Assembly (NCBI GenBank): GCA_004570425.1
Contig: SPQJ01000001.1
Location: 1-64,000, forward strand
Source: Bacillus sp. AZ43
GTDB taxonomy: Bacteria > Actinomycetota > Actinomycetes > Mycobacteriales > Geodermatophilaceae
Direction: 5' to 3'
Length of the DNA stretch: 64,000 bases
Below are positions 7,402 to 15,048 of the stretch, one piece after another. Numbering within the stretch: the first letter of the stretch is position 1; every line of letters begins with the position of its first letter. The translations under genes were made by a program, and so were the position numbers. Below the pieces are notes generated by a model, which worked only from the letters and a program-made list of their open reading frames with translations, did no database searches and had not been told where the DNA came from.

Positions 7402-10400
7402 CTACTCGCGCCGCATGTTCACCTTGTACTCCGGCTTCCAACTGTCCTCGGAGTAGCTGCTCACGGCACCGACCCGCCGGAGGCGGGCCAGCAACTGCGC
7501 GACGCCAGGGATATTTGGCACTTTAGGCCGGTGATGTCCGCGCTCCAAGAGCTGGCTGTACGGTTCGCCGAGCGAATGCACTATCGGCTGGATCTGCTCC
7601 AAGCTCCACTCCCCCACGCCGAGGGCGAGTAGACGCAGAATCGCCGGTTGGCTGGCCTGCGCACCCGCCAAGGCCGCAACCACTTCGCTAGGCTGCGCGC
7701 CGCCTAACGAAGAGGCCCGTTCGGCCAGCGCCGTTGCGGCAGGCGCTTCTAAAGCCTCTCGGAGATCTACGACTTGCCCCAGCAGCCAGTCCTTCGCAGC
7801 ATCGGGTACAGCACGGCTCGTCGCGATGCCCGTGACGTCGGCAGAGGACAGTTCGAGTTCAGGGAGATAGTTCGAGAACTGGTCGGAGGCCTCGATGAGC
7901 CGCTCCTTGGTACTCCACTCCCTGTCCGATAGGCGCGCATATGCGGCAGCATTGTCGACAATCAGGTCGGCGCGAACCAGCGCGGGAATTATGGTGACGG
8001 CTTGATCAACAATCAAGTCAGGATCAATATAGGACTCAAGGTTGAGGCTGCTTAGCAGTGAAATCTTGGCGTCGTCCTCGAGCACCGGGGCATTCATGAG
8101 CGTAATTGCCAGAGACATGCGCGTGGCTTGAGAGTCGTCGAGTTCGCTGATTGCGCCGCAAGCAGACGCGTGGTCCGCGAACGCTTGGTCGACGCCATGC
8201 TCGTCGATGTACGCGGCCACATTGGTCAGCGTCAGCGGGAACCGCTGCGCGGCCGCCAGGGCCGGCCACGCCGCAGGCTCGATGGCGGAAAGGTCAGACA
8301 CCACGCAGCTGCCCGTCGCCCTTCGCGCGACCTCTTCGAGAGCATCGGGAGCAGCTTCGTGAACATCGACCAAGACGGCGACGAATGCACCGGCGTCGCT
8401 GACGGTCTGCAGCGAGGCTTCCGCCACGACTTGGAAGTAGTCGTCGAGGTGGGCCAGCACGTGCGGGTAGAGCGAGTCCGCACCAGACGCCCTGATTGCG
8501 TCGAGCGACAATGAGGAGCCAGTGCCGAGAACCGCCACGAGGTTGGTATGTGTGACTGGAAAGATCCGCTGCCCTACTAGCTCCGCGCGGAGCGTTTGCG
8601 GGACCACCGAGAGGTCTCTGATCTGAACACCGAACCGCTGCAGCAACCTGGCGACTCGAGCGGCGAGCGGGGCGTCCAAGGGCTGGTTAAAGAGGGCGAG
8701 GCTGGCATACCGCCGCTCGATCGCTTCGCGCTCCGCGACCCCGATCGTGTAGTTCACCGTCAGTCGTGCGCCAGCCAGCGCAGCATTCAATTGCCGGGCG
8801 CGGAGCGCCTCGTCCTCCACACCCTCAAGACCAACCAAGTAGGTGAAGGTCCCAGGCCAAAGTCCGCTTACGCGCTCGATGAACTCACTCACCCTCTGAC
8901 CAGAGGCGATGTAGGCGTCTATGAACTCCGTGTCGCTGGTCGCAGAAGCCGCGAGGCGCGACAGTGGAGAGGCCAGGCGGTCTGGGTCGGTCTCAAGAAG
9001 CCGATCGAAGATTTCGATGTTGTAGACACTCCGGCCTGCGAGCAGCCGCTCGGCCTCTTCCCGCACGACCGCGTCGATGTCTTCAGGAGCATCGAAGTGG
9101 TACGGGATGTCCATCTCGTTGCCTTGTACGGCGTGCAAGATGAAGTTCATCGCGGCTACTGGAACGCTCACGCCATGGAAGTCCGCGACATACAGCGTGA
9201 AGTTCTCGTCGATGTAGCCGCGCCGCAGAAGTTCAAGCGGTAGGGCGGCATCACCTACCAACCTTGCCGAAACCTGACTGAGGGTGCGCGGCTCACCGTC
9301 GTAGGTGACAGTGAGATCCACTCGCTCGAACACTTCGGCCATCGAGGCGCGGGTAACCACGCGACGCAGGTCTCGCGCGGCCTGGGCCTCTTCCTCCAAC
9401 TGGGCCCGGTCTTCGTCACTCCAGTCCGAGAGTGACAGGGATACTCCCATCAGCCGCTCTATTTGCTCAAGCTGGAACGAGACAGGCTGAATGTAAGATC
9501 GCGGCGCGAACGTAAGCGAGCGCTGAGCGAACAACGCGTGCCAGAATTCTGGCTTGTGCAGTTCATTAGCTACGAAGTTGCCTTTTCCCGGAACTTGAAC
9601 CTGCGCTTGGGTGGCGTTGAATTGGTCCGCCGCGACCGTGCCCCGCAGCGCCTCGAGGAGACGATCCCCGTAGCGTCGGCTACGAGGAACGATGTCATCC
9701 AGTCGCTCGAGCTGGGCCTGTGCTTTCGTTCCTCGCCTACGCGCGAGGTCCGCCTGCTCCGAGACGAGCACGCGGTACTGGCGATATACGTCATCGAGTG
9801 AGCTCGTGCCCTCACGGACAGACTCGAAGTCCCGCAGGTAGAGGTTCTTGTAGACCATCATCGCGAACAAGCGGTCCGCATCGAGTTCCTTGAGTCCCCG
9901 CGGCGGAAGGATCCGCTGAGCGAAGATCTCGTACTCGTTGCAGATGTTCTTGATCAGGCGCATGTCGGTCAGATGCGCGCCGACCAGGTCAACGATGCCA
10001 ACCTGCGGCCGGTACTCGTCAGGTAGCGAAGCGAGCTCCCGGCGAATTAGGTCACGGGAAGTGCGGTGCGAGATAAAGGGCACCATCGGCAATACGAGGT
10101 CGAAGAACTTGGTGCGATTCGTCGACGTGAGCCGCCGCGTCTCGGTCTCTTGCGTGTCCGTCGATTCAGGCTGGGAGTCGTCGCCGGCCGCGTCGACACC
10201 CAATTCCTCGAAAATGCTATCCCGGATGGCGTACACGAACCGGATCGGTCGCGTCTTCAGCTGCTCGGCGCTGTTGAGAAGGGTGTTGACCTCCCTAAGC
10301 GTCTCGAAGATGTGGGGATCCTTGAACCGGTCCAGGTCCTCAAAGATCGCAACAGAGGTCCTCGACTTCTGGAAGAAGTAGACGATCTCGTCAAGGTATT

Positions 10401-11106
10401 CATCGAAATACGAACTGTTCTCATCGCTGAGCGCAACGGTAGCCGGTCCCGCCGTAAACTTCTCAATCCGAATACGGTTGTGGACGAGTCGCGTGAGTCC
10501 GATGGAAATCACCCAGGCAAGGAGCATCACAGCGGGTATTGCCAGCCAAGGCGTCCACTTGTGATCGGCCGTGAAGCGCGACGGCAGCACTGGTCCGACC
10601 TTGCCAGGCAGATCGCTGAGAAGGCCAAGGAACCCTGCCACCGCGGCGACAATCGCCGACCAGCCCAGTGCTGATCGCCAACGGAACATATCCAGACGTC
10701 GGTATCGCGACGCTGGCATCGCTGTCGGCGCCTTGCGGTAGAGCAGTTGTTTGACGATTTCTTTTTGGATCAGATTTGTAGTCTCGCGGGCGGGTTCGAC
10801 CTCGGTGGGGCGGTCGTTGCCCACCCCCAGGCTGGGAAGCGACAGATTGACGACCTCAACACCCTCAGCCCGGAGCTGGCGTTCCACCTCCGCGATGACA
10901 CTGCTTTTGCCGCTGCCGTAGTGCCCTGTGAGCGCGATGTTGCGGGGGGCATCGGCTCCGGGTTGCCGCAGCGCGCCCAGTAGCAGCACAACGTGCTGGC
11001 CGTGCTGGTCGTCCTCGTACTTGGGCCTGAGAGAGCGCAGGACCGATGGGGCGACTGGCACTCTGCCTACCGTCGGGGTGCCAACCTGATCCGGGACCGC
11101 GCTCAT
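7402..11106 (-). CDS. YobI/KAP-type membrane P-loop NTPase
   Basis: A 1234-residue NTPase. Walker A is GHYGSGKS (61-68) after RNIALT. Two membrane segments (about 148-166 and 186-207) are inserted in the NTPase domain, as in KAP-family proteins. Walker B is VAIFEDLDR (252-260) and a sensor-like RFVYAIRDSIF lies at 289-299. The remaining ~900 residues are an all-helical region without named domains. N-terminal spacing and length resemble the YobI-like branch. KAP NTPases are often linked to defence or membrane-anchored complexes, but the function here is unknown. The ATG at 11106 sits seven bases after TAGCAT, so the mRNA is probably leaderless. Base composition is markedly less GC-rich than chromosomal genes, suggesting separate acquisition. 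Confidence 0.82.
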   Translation of the reverse strand: MSAVPDQVGTPTVGRVPVAPSVLRSLRPKYEDDQHGQHVVLLLGALRQPGADAPRNIALTGHYGSGKSSVIAEVERQLRAEGVEVVNLSLPSLGVGNDRPTEVEPARETTNLIQKEIVKQLLYRKAPTAMPASRYRRLDMFRWRSALGWSAIVAAVAGFLGLLSDLPGKVGPVLPSRFTADHKWTPWLAIPAVMLLAWVISIGLTRLVHNRIRIEKFTAGPATVALSDENSSYFDEYLDEIVYFFQKSRTSVAIFEDLDRFKDPHIFETLREVNTLLNSAEQLKTRPIRFVYAIRDSIFEELGVDAAGDDSQPESTDTQETETRRLTSTNRTKFFDLVLPMVPFISHRTSRDLIRRELASLPDEYRPQVGIVDLVGAHLTDMRLIKNICNEYEIFAQRILPPRGLKELDADRLFAMMVYKNLYLRDFESVREGTSSLDDVYRQYRVLVSEQADLARRRGTKAQAQLERLDDIVPRSRRYGDRLLEALRGTVAADQFNATQAQVQVPGKGNFVANELHKPEFWHALFAQRSLTFAPRSYIQPVSFQLEQIERLMGVSLSLSDWSDEDRAQLEEEAQAARDLRRVVTRASMAEVFERVDLTVTYDGEPRTLSQVSARLVGDAALPLELLRRGYIDENFTLYVADFHGVSVPVAAMNFILHAVQGNEMDIPYHFDAPEDIDAVVREEAERLLAGRSVYNIEIFDRLLETDPDRLASPLSRLAASATSDTEFIDAYIASGQRVSEFIERVSGLWPGTFTYLVGLEGVEDEALRARQLNAALAGARLTVNYTIGVAEREAIERRYASLALFNQPLDAPLAARVARLLQRFGVQIRDLSVVPQTLRAELVGQRIFPVTHTNLVAVLGTGSSLSLDAIRASGADSLYPHVLAHLDDYFQVVAEASLQTVSDAGAFVAVLVDVHEAAPDALEEVARRATGSCVVSDLSAIEPAAWPALAAAQRFPLTLTNVAAYIDEHGVDQAFADHASACGAISELDDSQATRMSLAITLMNAPVLEDDAKISLLSSLNLESYIDPDLIVDQAVTIIPALVRADLIVDNAAAYARLSDREWSTKERLIEASDQFSNYLPELELSSADVTGIATSRAVPDAAKDWLLGQVVDLREALEAPAATALAERASSLGGAQPSEVVAALAGAQASQPAILRLLALGVGEWSLEQIQPIVHSLGEPYSQLLERGHHRPKVPNIPGVAQLLARLRRVGAVSSYSEDSWKPEYKVNMRRE

Positions 11107-11113
11107 AGGCGCG

Positions 11114-11158
11114 ATGCTAGAGATCGCTACCGACACAGTTCGGCTTGCTTGCAAGCCG
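11114..11158 (-). promoter_or_regulatory. Promoter and palindromic operator of the NTPase gene
   Basis: A TAGCAT -10 box (minus strand, 11114-11119) is seven bases from the ATG. At 11141-11158, where the -35 region should lie, is a perfect dyad with 8-bp arms CGGCTTGC and GCAAGCCG separated by TT. No good -35 hexamer is visible. The dyad is a natural repressor or activator site for the NTPase gene. Confidence 0.5.
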
Positions 11159-11711
11159 TGTCGGAACGGGGTCCTCCGCTAACCGACCAGCTTCCACCCG
11201 GTTGACGCGGCCCCTGAGAACTGACTGTCTACGTTAAAGGGCGATGCCGGACTGAACACGATTGATGCGTCCACGCTTGCCACTCGGTCGGAACCTCAAC
11301 CTCACCCACGTCCCGGTCCGTGCCGCGGCCATCCACTCGCTTCTCAATCCAGGACGGGTCCTGCTCGAACGTTGGCAAGCTCATTAAGGCGACCGAGCTG
11401 AATCCCCCCGGACCGAAGAGTGCAACGCCCGCCGGTGGGCCGCCCGCAACCGGAGGCCCCTCTCGGGACGCTCCGAGGTCCACTCGCGCCAGTTCCCGAC
11501 TGTGAATGCCAAGCGTCGATAACGGGAGCACTGCACGAGCTCCCCTCTGACCTAGCCGGGACAGCCTCCTTCGCAGGACTTCCTTCCCCCTGGCGCCAAC
11601 CCACTGCACCGCCTCATAGGACCAAGATCAACGACCGTCACACCTTATGCACCTAGGGTCCGGCGATTCGTGGTGACGGGTTTCCGGAGACTCGTCCGGA
11701 GGCTTGACGGC
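11159..11711. other. Gene-poor stretch upstream of the NTPase gene
   Basis: About 550 bp with no gene I can support. A minus-strand open frame (11229-11609, GTG start) encodes 126 residues with a plausible C-terminal half (SLPTFEQDPSWIEKR), but it has no ribosome site, mixed codon use and a low-complexity start, so I leave it unassigned. The right copy of the 57-bp repeat (11622-11678) and the GGAGG ribosome site (11698-11702) of the next gene are at its end. Confidence 0.4.
11622..11678 (+). repeat. Right copy of imperfect 57-bp direct repeat
   Basis: Partner of 7048-7104, same orientation, no gaps in the alignment. It lies about 515 bp upstream of the NTPase start and 34 bp before the zinc-finger gene. 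It could be an insertion scar or exchange site for the NTPase block, or a duplicated operator controlling both flanks. Confidence 0.6.
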
Positions 11712-12197
11712 ATGGGAACCAGCGGTAGTCCCGAGTACCGAGCCCGACGGCGGGAGCGCGAGCGGCAACGGCGTCAGCAATCCCAGCGGACGACCCCCAA
11801 GACCCGCTCGGACCCGGCCGCAGCGGACGTGCACGGTCGCGAGCGGAGGACTGCGGCGACCGCCTGCGGGTGGTGCGGTGGACCCATCACTCCGGGAAGC
11901 CGGGGGCCGATCCCGAAGTGGTGCTCGGTCACCTGCCGGCACCGGGCGTGGGAGCAGGCCAGGGCTGCTGCCTCCGGTCTGTCCGCGGTGGAGCTGGTCG
12001 AGCGGCGCGTCGAAGTCCAGGTTCCTCTCGTGCCCACCCGCCGCGACTGGCCCAGGCTGCTCGGCGAGCTCGCCGGCCAGCTGAACGACGGTCGGGTCTA
12101 CGACCGCGACCTGCCAGCCCTTGGGCGGGCACTGCAACCGGTACTGGAGGCGTACCGGAGACGGGCCCACCTGACCGGCGCCCTCGATGTGCGTTGA
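11712..12197 (+). CDS. C4 zinc-finger protein of the integration module
   Basis: A 161-residue protein. After an arginine-rich start (YRARRRERERQRR) it has a four-cysteine cluster Cys52-x2-Cys55...Cys71-x3-Cys75 (ACGWCGG...KWCSVTC), a compact zinc-finger pattern. A helical C-terminal part (WPRLLGELAGQL...LGRALQPVLEAYRRR) follows. GGAGG lies ten bases before the ATG at 11712. Similar short Cys4 proteins accompany excisionase and integrase genes of actinobacterial integrative elements. Here it is the first of three same-strand genes, so a DNA-binding accessory or regulator of excision is the likely role. No enzyme motif is visible. Confidence 0.65.
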   Translation: MGTSGSPEYRARRRERERQRRQQSQRTTPKTRSDPAAADVHGRERRTAATACGWCGGPITPGSRGPIPKWCSVTCRHRAWEQARAAASGLSAVELVERRVEVQVPLVPTRRDWPRLLGELAGQLNDGRVYDRDLPALGRALQPVLEAYRRRAHLTGALDVR

Positions 12198-12377
12198 ATC
12201 TGAGGCTGCAGGACTTCTCCAGTCGGCAGACGGCCGCCGCTCGGTTCTCCTGTCGGCCGGGGTCACCGCTGAGTCGCCGTGACTGGTGAGTGACTGGAGA
12301 TTGTCGGCAGGCCGCTCCCCCACCGTCGTACGGCAGCCTTCCCGCAGCAACGCGCGAACGATCCGGGAGAGGTCGAC

Positions 12378-12620
12378 ATGGGTGACCCTCAGCCGCTCCG
12401 GCACGTCCTGGCCGGCCACCGGCTCCTCCTCACGCCCGAAGAGGCAGCGGAGGTCCTCCGCATCGGTCGCACGACGGTGTACGCCCTCATGAAGAGCGGG
12501 GAGCTGCGTCCTGTGCACATCGGCCGCAGCTGCCGGATATCCCAGGCGGAGGTCGAGCGCTACGTCCGCCGGCTCCAGGCTCAGCCGTTCCTTCCACATC
12601 CTTCGCCGGACGCCGCGTGA
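12378..12620 (+). CDS. Excisionase-like MerR-type helix-turn-helix protein
   Basis: An 80-residue protein with one winged-helix domain: LLTPEEAAEVLRIGRTTVYALMKSG (17-41), then VHIGRSCRISQAEVERYVRRL. This is the small excisionase/AlpA-type DNA-binding fold that recognises att arms and biases the integrase toward excision. GAGAGG lies about ten bases before the ATG. It sits 73 bp upstream of the integrase gene, the usual xis-int order in actinobacterial elements. It might instead repress the integrase promoter. Confidence 0.82.
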   Translation: MGDPQPLRHVLAGHRLLLTPEEAAEVLRIGRTTVYALMKSGELRPVHIGRSCRISQAEVERYVRRLQAQPFLPHPSPDAA

Positions 12621-12693
12621 ATTCACAGGGCGCGTGCCCTAATCGAGGTGCTCGATGAGACTGAGCCTTCGCAAGAGCGCCAAGGGGTAGCGG

Positions 12694-14160
12694 ATGGCGG
12701 GACGCGCGGCGAACGGCGAGTCGACGATCTACAAGGGCGCCGACGGGCGGTGGCACGGCTACGTCTCCGTCGGGTTCAGACTCGACGGCAAGCTCGACCG
12801 CCGGCACGTCAGCAGCAAGAACCGCGGCGTCGTGGTCGCGAAGGTCCGAGAGCTCGAGCGTCAGCGCGACACCGGGACCATCACCGAGACGTCGGCACCC
12901 ACCGTGGCGACGTGGCTCGAGCACTGGCTGACCACCATCGCGCCACGCCGCGTGCGACAGCGGACGCTGGAGAGCTACGAGTCGGCGGTCCGCAGGCACC
13001 TGATCCCCAGCATCGGCCGGCACCGCCTCGACCGGCTGCGGCCGGAGCATCTGGACCAGCTCTACACGGCCTTGCTCGACGCCGGCTACTCCCCCGCGTC
13101 GGTGCTCCGCCACCACCACCGGATCCTGTCCCGGGCCCTCACCGTCGCCGTCCAGCGCGGCCACGTCCCGCGCAACGTCGCCGCACTCGTCGACCCGCCC
13201 GCCCAGCGGCCGAGCGACCTCGCGACCGCCCTGGACCTCGACGAGGCCCGCGCCGTCCTGGAAGCCGCCGCGACCGTCCGCAACTCGGCCCGCTGGACGG
13301 TCGCCCTGGCCCTCGGGCTCCGCCAGTCCGAGGCGCTCGCCCTGCAGTGGAAGGACATCGACCTGCTGAACACCACCCTCACGGTCCGGCGCAGCATCCA
13401 CCGGGTCCGCGGCGGCGGGCTGATCTACGAGGAGCCCAAGAGCAAGCGCAGCCAGCGCACCCTGGCGCTCCCGCTACCGCTCGTCGCCGAACTGCACCGG
13501 CACAAGGCCGCGCAGCTCGGCGAGCGGATGCTGGCCGGCTCCGAATGGCACGACGAGGACCTCGTCTTCGCCCAGCCCAACGGCCGGCCGATCGACAAGA
13601 AGACCGACTACGACGACTGGACGCGGCTGCTGCAGAGGGCAGGCGTTCGCCACGTCCGCCTGCACGACGGGCGGCACACCGCCGCAACCCTGCTGCTGAC
13701 CGAGAACGTCCACCCGCGGGTGGTCATGGAGCTGCTCGGCCACAGCCAGATGCGCACGACCATGGACATCTACAGCCACGTCATGCCGGCCCTCGCCCGG
13801 GAGGCAGCCGACCGGATGGGCGCCCTGCTGCTGCCAGGTAAGGGCAGGCAAACTGCAACCACAACTGCAACCAGAGACGACTCAGGCCGCCCTCCCGAGG
13901 GAGAACGGCCTGGTCAGACGGGTGGAGCTGAGGGGACTCGAACCCCTGACCCCCACACTGCCAGTGTGGTGCGCTACCAGCTGCGCCACAGCCCCGAACC
14001 GACCCGGTCTGGTGCGTCCGAGCCGGGAGCAACTGTACAGGCCCCGGTGAGTGGACCGGCGGAGGGGTGGGCGACGCGGCGAACGGGTCAGGGCTGCTTC
14101 ATCTGCGCGATGCGGATGTGGTTGCCGAACGGGTCGCGGAGGCCGAAGTCGATGCCGTAG
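12694..14160 (+). CDS. Tyrosine site-specific integrase (frame extended into host DNA by integration)
   Basis: The N-terminal arm-binding region (about 9-45) and the SAM-like core-binding domain (67-165) precede the catalytic domain. Catalytic residues are Arg210 (LGLRQSEAL), Lys249/251 (EEPKSK), His324 and Arg327 (HDGRH), His350 (LLGH) and the nucleophile Tyr360 (DIYSHV). AAGGGG lies eight bases before the ATG. As integrated, the frame runs through attR, antisense to the tRNA and into the neighbouring gene, giving 488 residues. In the closed circle the codons after the core come from 1899 onward and reach TGA at 1906-1908, giving 426. Residues 424-488 are therefore an artefact of the junction. 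It should recombine in the tRNA anticodon loop. Confidence 0.9.
   Translation: MAGRAANGESTIYKGADGRWHGYVSVGFRLDGKLDRRHVSSKNRGVVVAKVRELERQRDTGTITETSAPTVATWLEHWLTTIAPRRVRQRTLESYESAVRRHLIPSIGRHRLDRLRPEHLDQLYTALLDAGYSPASVLRHHHRILSRALTVAVQRGHVPRNVAALVDPPAQRPSDLATALDLDEARAVLEAAATVRNSARWTVALALGLRQSEALALQWKDIDLLNTTLTVRRSIHRVRGGGLIYEEPKSKRSQRTLALPLPLVAELHRHKAAQLGERMLAGSEWHDEDLVFAQPNGRPIDKKTDYDDWTRLLQRAGVRHVRLHDGRHTAATLLLTENVHPRVVMELLGHSQMRTTMDIYSHVMPALAREAADRMGALLLPGKGRQTATTTATRDDSGRPPEGERPGQTGGAEGTRTPDPHTASVVRYQLRHSPEPTRSGASEPGATVQAPVSGPAEGWATRRTGQGCFICAMRMWLPNGSRRPKSMP
13851..13873 (+). repeat. Right arm repeats: two AACTGCAACCA copies
   Basis: Copies at 13851-13861 and 13863-13873, 12-bp period, 46 bp inside the right core and embedded in the last codons of the integrase. 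They match the left pair (2015-2037) in sequence, orientation and period, the arrangement expected of attP arm sites. Occupancy by integrase could also affect transcription of its own 3' end. Confidence 0.65.
13884..13911 (-). terminator. Element-borne terminator for the reconstituted tRNA-Ala
   Basis: Inverted repeat AGGCCG...CGGCCT with CCCTCCC/GGGAG inner pairing, twelve bases past the tRNA 3' end on the minus strand. It is nearly the same as 1818-1845. The element therefore supplies both the tRNA 3' half and a substitute terminator, keeping the tRNA expressed after insertion. Confidence 0.6.
13920..13964 (-). repeat. attR: exact 45-bp core within tRNA-Ala
   Basis: Identical to 1854-1898. 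It spans tRNA positions 32-73 plus three bases past the 3' end, and joins the host 5' half of the tRNA at the anticodon loop. The integrase frame also runs across it. Confidence 0.9.
13923..13995 (-). tRNA. tRNA-Ala (GGC anticodon)
   Basis: A 73-nt cloverleaf on the minus strand: acceptor GGGGCTG/CAGCTCC, D arm GCGC/GCGC, anticodon stem CCACA/TGTGG around loop CTGGCAG (anticodon GGC, reading GCC), 5-nt variable loop, T arm AGGGG-TTCGAGT-CCCCT, discriminator A. CCA is not encoded. It is the integration target; the 5' half is host and the 3' half comes from the element. Confidence 0.95.
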
Positions 14161-14501
14161 GGCTGGTCGACCGGCTCCTCGGTGATCTCGACGCCCTTGG
14201 CCTTGAGCTCGGCGTGGGTGCGATACGCGTCGTCGCAGGCGAAGAACAGGTGGCCGCCGGCCACGCCCTTGCTGATCGCCTCGCGCACCTGGGCGGCGGT
14301 CTCCTCGCTCATCGACGGCGGCCCCGGCTTCTCCAGCAGGACGGCGCGGTCGGGCTGCCCCGGCAGGTTGACGGTGAGCCAGCGCATGGGCCCGAAGTTC
14401 ATGTCGGACTGGACCTCGAAGCCGAGCTTCCCGACGTAGAAGTCGAGCGCGGCGTCCTGGTCGGGCACGTAGATCTGGGTGATGGTGATCGCGGTGAGCA
14501 T
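14088..14501 (-). CDS. VOC/glyoxalase-family protein
   Basis: A 137-residue single vicinal-oxygen-chelate domain (TQIYVPDQDAALDFYVGKLG at the start, HLFFACDD in the middle, FGLRDPFGNHIRIAQ at the end), the typical length of a protein that dimerises to form a metal site. I chose ATG 14501, not the in-frame GTG at 14525, because TAGCGT lies seven bases before it, a leaderless layout repeated across this window. It follows the AraC-type gene on the same strand, so the two may form an operon. The substrate is not evident; resistance or detoxification roles are common in the family. Confidence 0.8.
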   Translation of the reverse strand: MLTAITITQIYVPDQDAALDFYVGKLGFEVQSDMNFGPMRWLTVNLPGQPDRAVLLEKPGPPSMSEETAAQVREAISKGVAGGHLFFACDDAYRTHAELKAKGVEITEEPVDQPYGIDFGLRDPFGNHIRIAQMKQP

Positions 14502-14521
14502 GGGCGCAACGCTAGGGACCG

Positions 14522-14935
14522 TCACCGCTCGGGCGCTTCTCCGAAACTGCTGGGTCGCAGCCAGGCCATGGCGAAGCAGGACGGCACCGGCGGCAGGGCG
14601 CCGCGCCGCCGGTAGGCCGAGGGCGGCTCCCCCACGACGTCCCGGAACACCCGGCTGAAGGTGCCCAGGCTGGAGAACCCGACGTCCATGCAGATGTCGG
14701 TGACGCTGCGGTCGGTCGTCCGGAGCAGGAACATGGCCCGCTCGACCCGGCGCCGCTGCAGGTACCGGTGCGGCGTCTCGCCGAAGGTGGCGCGGAACGT
14801 CCGGATGAAGTGCGCCTCGGACACGTGGGCGATGCGGGCGAGGCCCGGGACGTCGAGCGGCTCGGCGTACCGCCGGTCCATCTCGTCGCGCGCCCGCAGC
14901 ATGCGGCGATTGGAGTCCTCCGCGGCGCTCGGCAC
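14522..14935 (-). CDS. AraC-family transcriptional regulator (DNA-binding domain only)
   Basis: A 137-residue protein that is almost only the AraC/XylS double helix-turn-helix. The first is VPGLARIAHVSEAHFIRTFRATFG (about 29-52) and the second VTDICMDVGFSSLGTFSRVFRDVVG (about 78-102), followed by the usual PPSAYRRR end. There is no ligand-binding N-terminal domain, so it resembles short MarA/SoxS-like members. The GTG at 14935 gives the longest form; an ATG eleven codons in (MLRARDEM) is possible. It lies just before the VOC gene and probably controls it. Confidence 0.82.
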   Translation of the reverse strand: MPSAAEDSNRRMLRARDEMDRRYAEPLDVPGLARIAHVSEAHFIRTFRATFGETPHRYLQRRRVERAMFLLRTTDRSVTDICMDVGFSSLGTFSRVFRDVVGEPPSAYRRRGALPPVPSCFAMAWLRPSSFGEAPER

Positions 14936-14976
14936 TGCGGAATCACATCACGGCGCCGGACGAGGTTCGCCGTACG

Positions 14977-15012
14977 GCAGCCAGGTGCGCGGTACACCGC
15001 GCACCTGGCTGC
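14977..15012 (-). terminator. 17-bp perfect inverted repeat (terminator of the M23 gene)
   Basis: Arms GCAGCCAGGTGCGCGGT (14977-14993) and its exact complement (14996-15012) flank a two-base centre. It lies 37 bp past the stop of the M23 peptidase gene and 42 bp upstream of the AraC start. There is no T-tract, as is usual in high-GC actinomycetes. A factor-binding palindrome for the AraC promoter is an alternative. Confidence 0.6.
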
Positions 15013-15048
15013 GACATCGCGCGGACGACGGCGTCCGGCGCGGGCGGG

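Larger units (their letters stand above)
1854..13964. mobile_element. tRNA-Ala-integrated element carrying Ub-like conjugation and KAP NTPase cargo
   Basis: A 12,066-bp segment bounded by an exact 45-bp direct repeat (1854-1898 and 13920-13964) that is the 3' half of tRNA-Ala(GGC). Tyrosine recombinases typically cross over in a tRNA anticodon loop, and the repeat ends at loop position 32. Integrase, excisionase-like and zinc-finger genes lie at the right end. The cargo is a Ub-like/E2-like/JAB/E1 operon, a sigma factor, a small unknown gene and a large membrane NTPase. Base composition is visibly less GC-rich across the NTPase gene and its flanks. There are no phage structural, replication or conjugation genes, so it looks like a minimal integrative island dependent on a helper or excised only occasionally. 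Confidence 0.85.

Noticed and set aside
7099-7632. 177-codon plus-strand frame
   Set aside because: Overlaps the NTPase gene antisense and has no start signal or domain.
11229-11609. 126-codon minus-strand frame upstream of the NTPase gene
   Set aside because: Some protein-like stretches but no ribosome site, mixed codon use and no known family; kept only as a note.
13965-14160. Genuine C-terminal domain of the integrase
   Set aside because: The codons are antisense to the tRNA and the VOC gene and appear only after integration.
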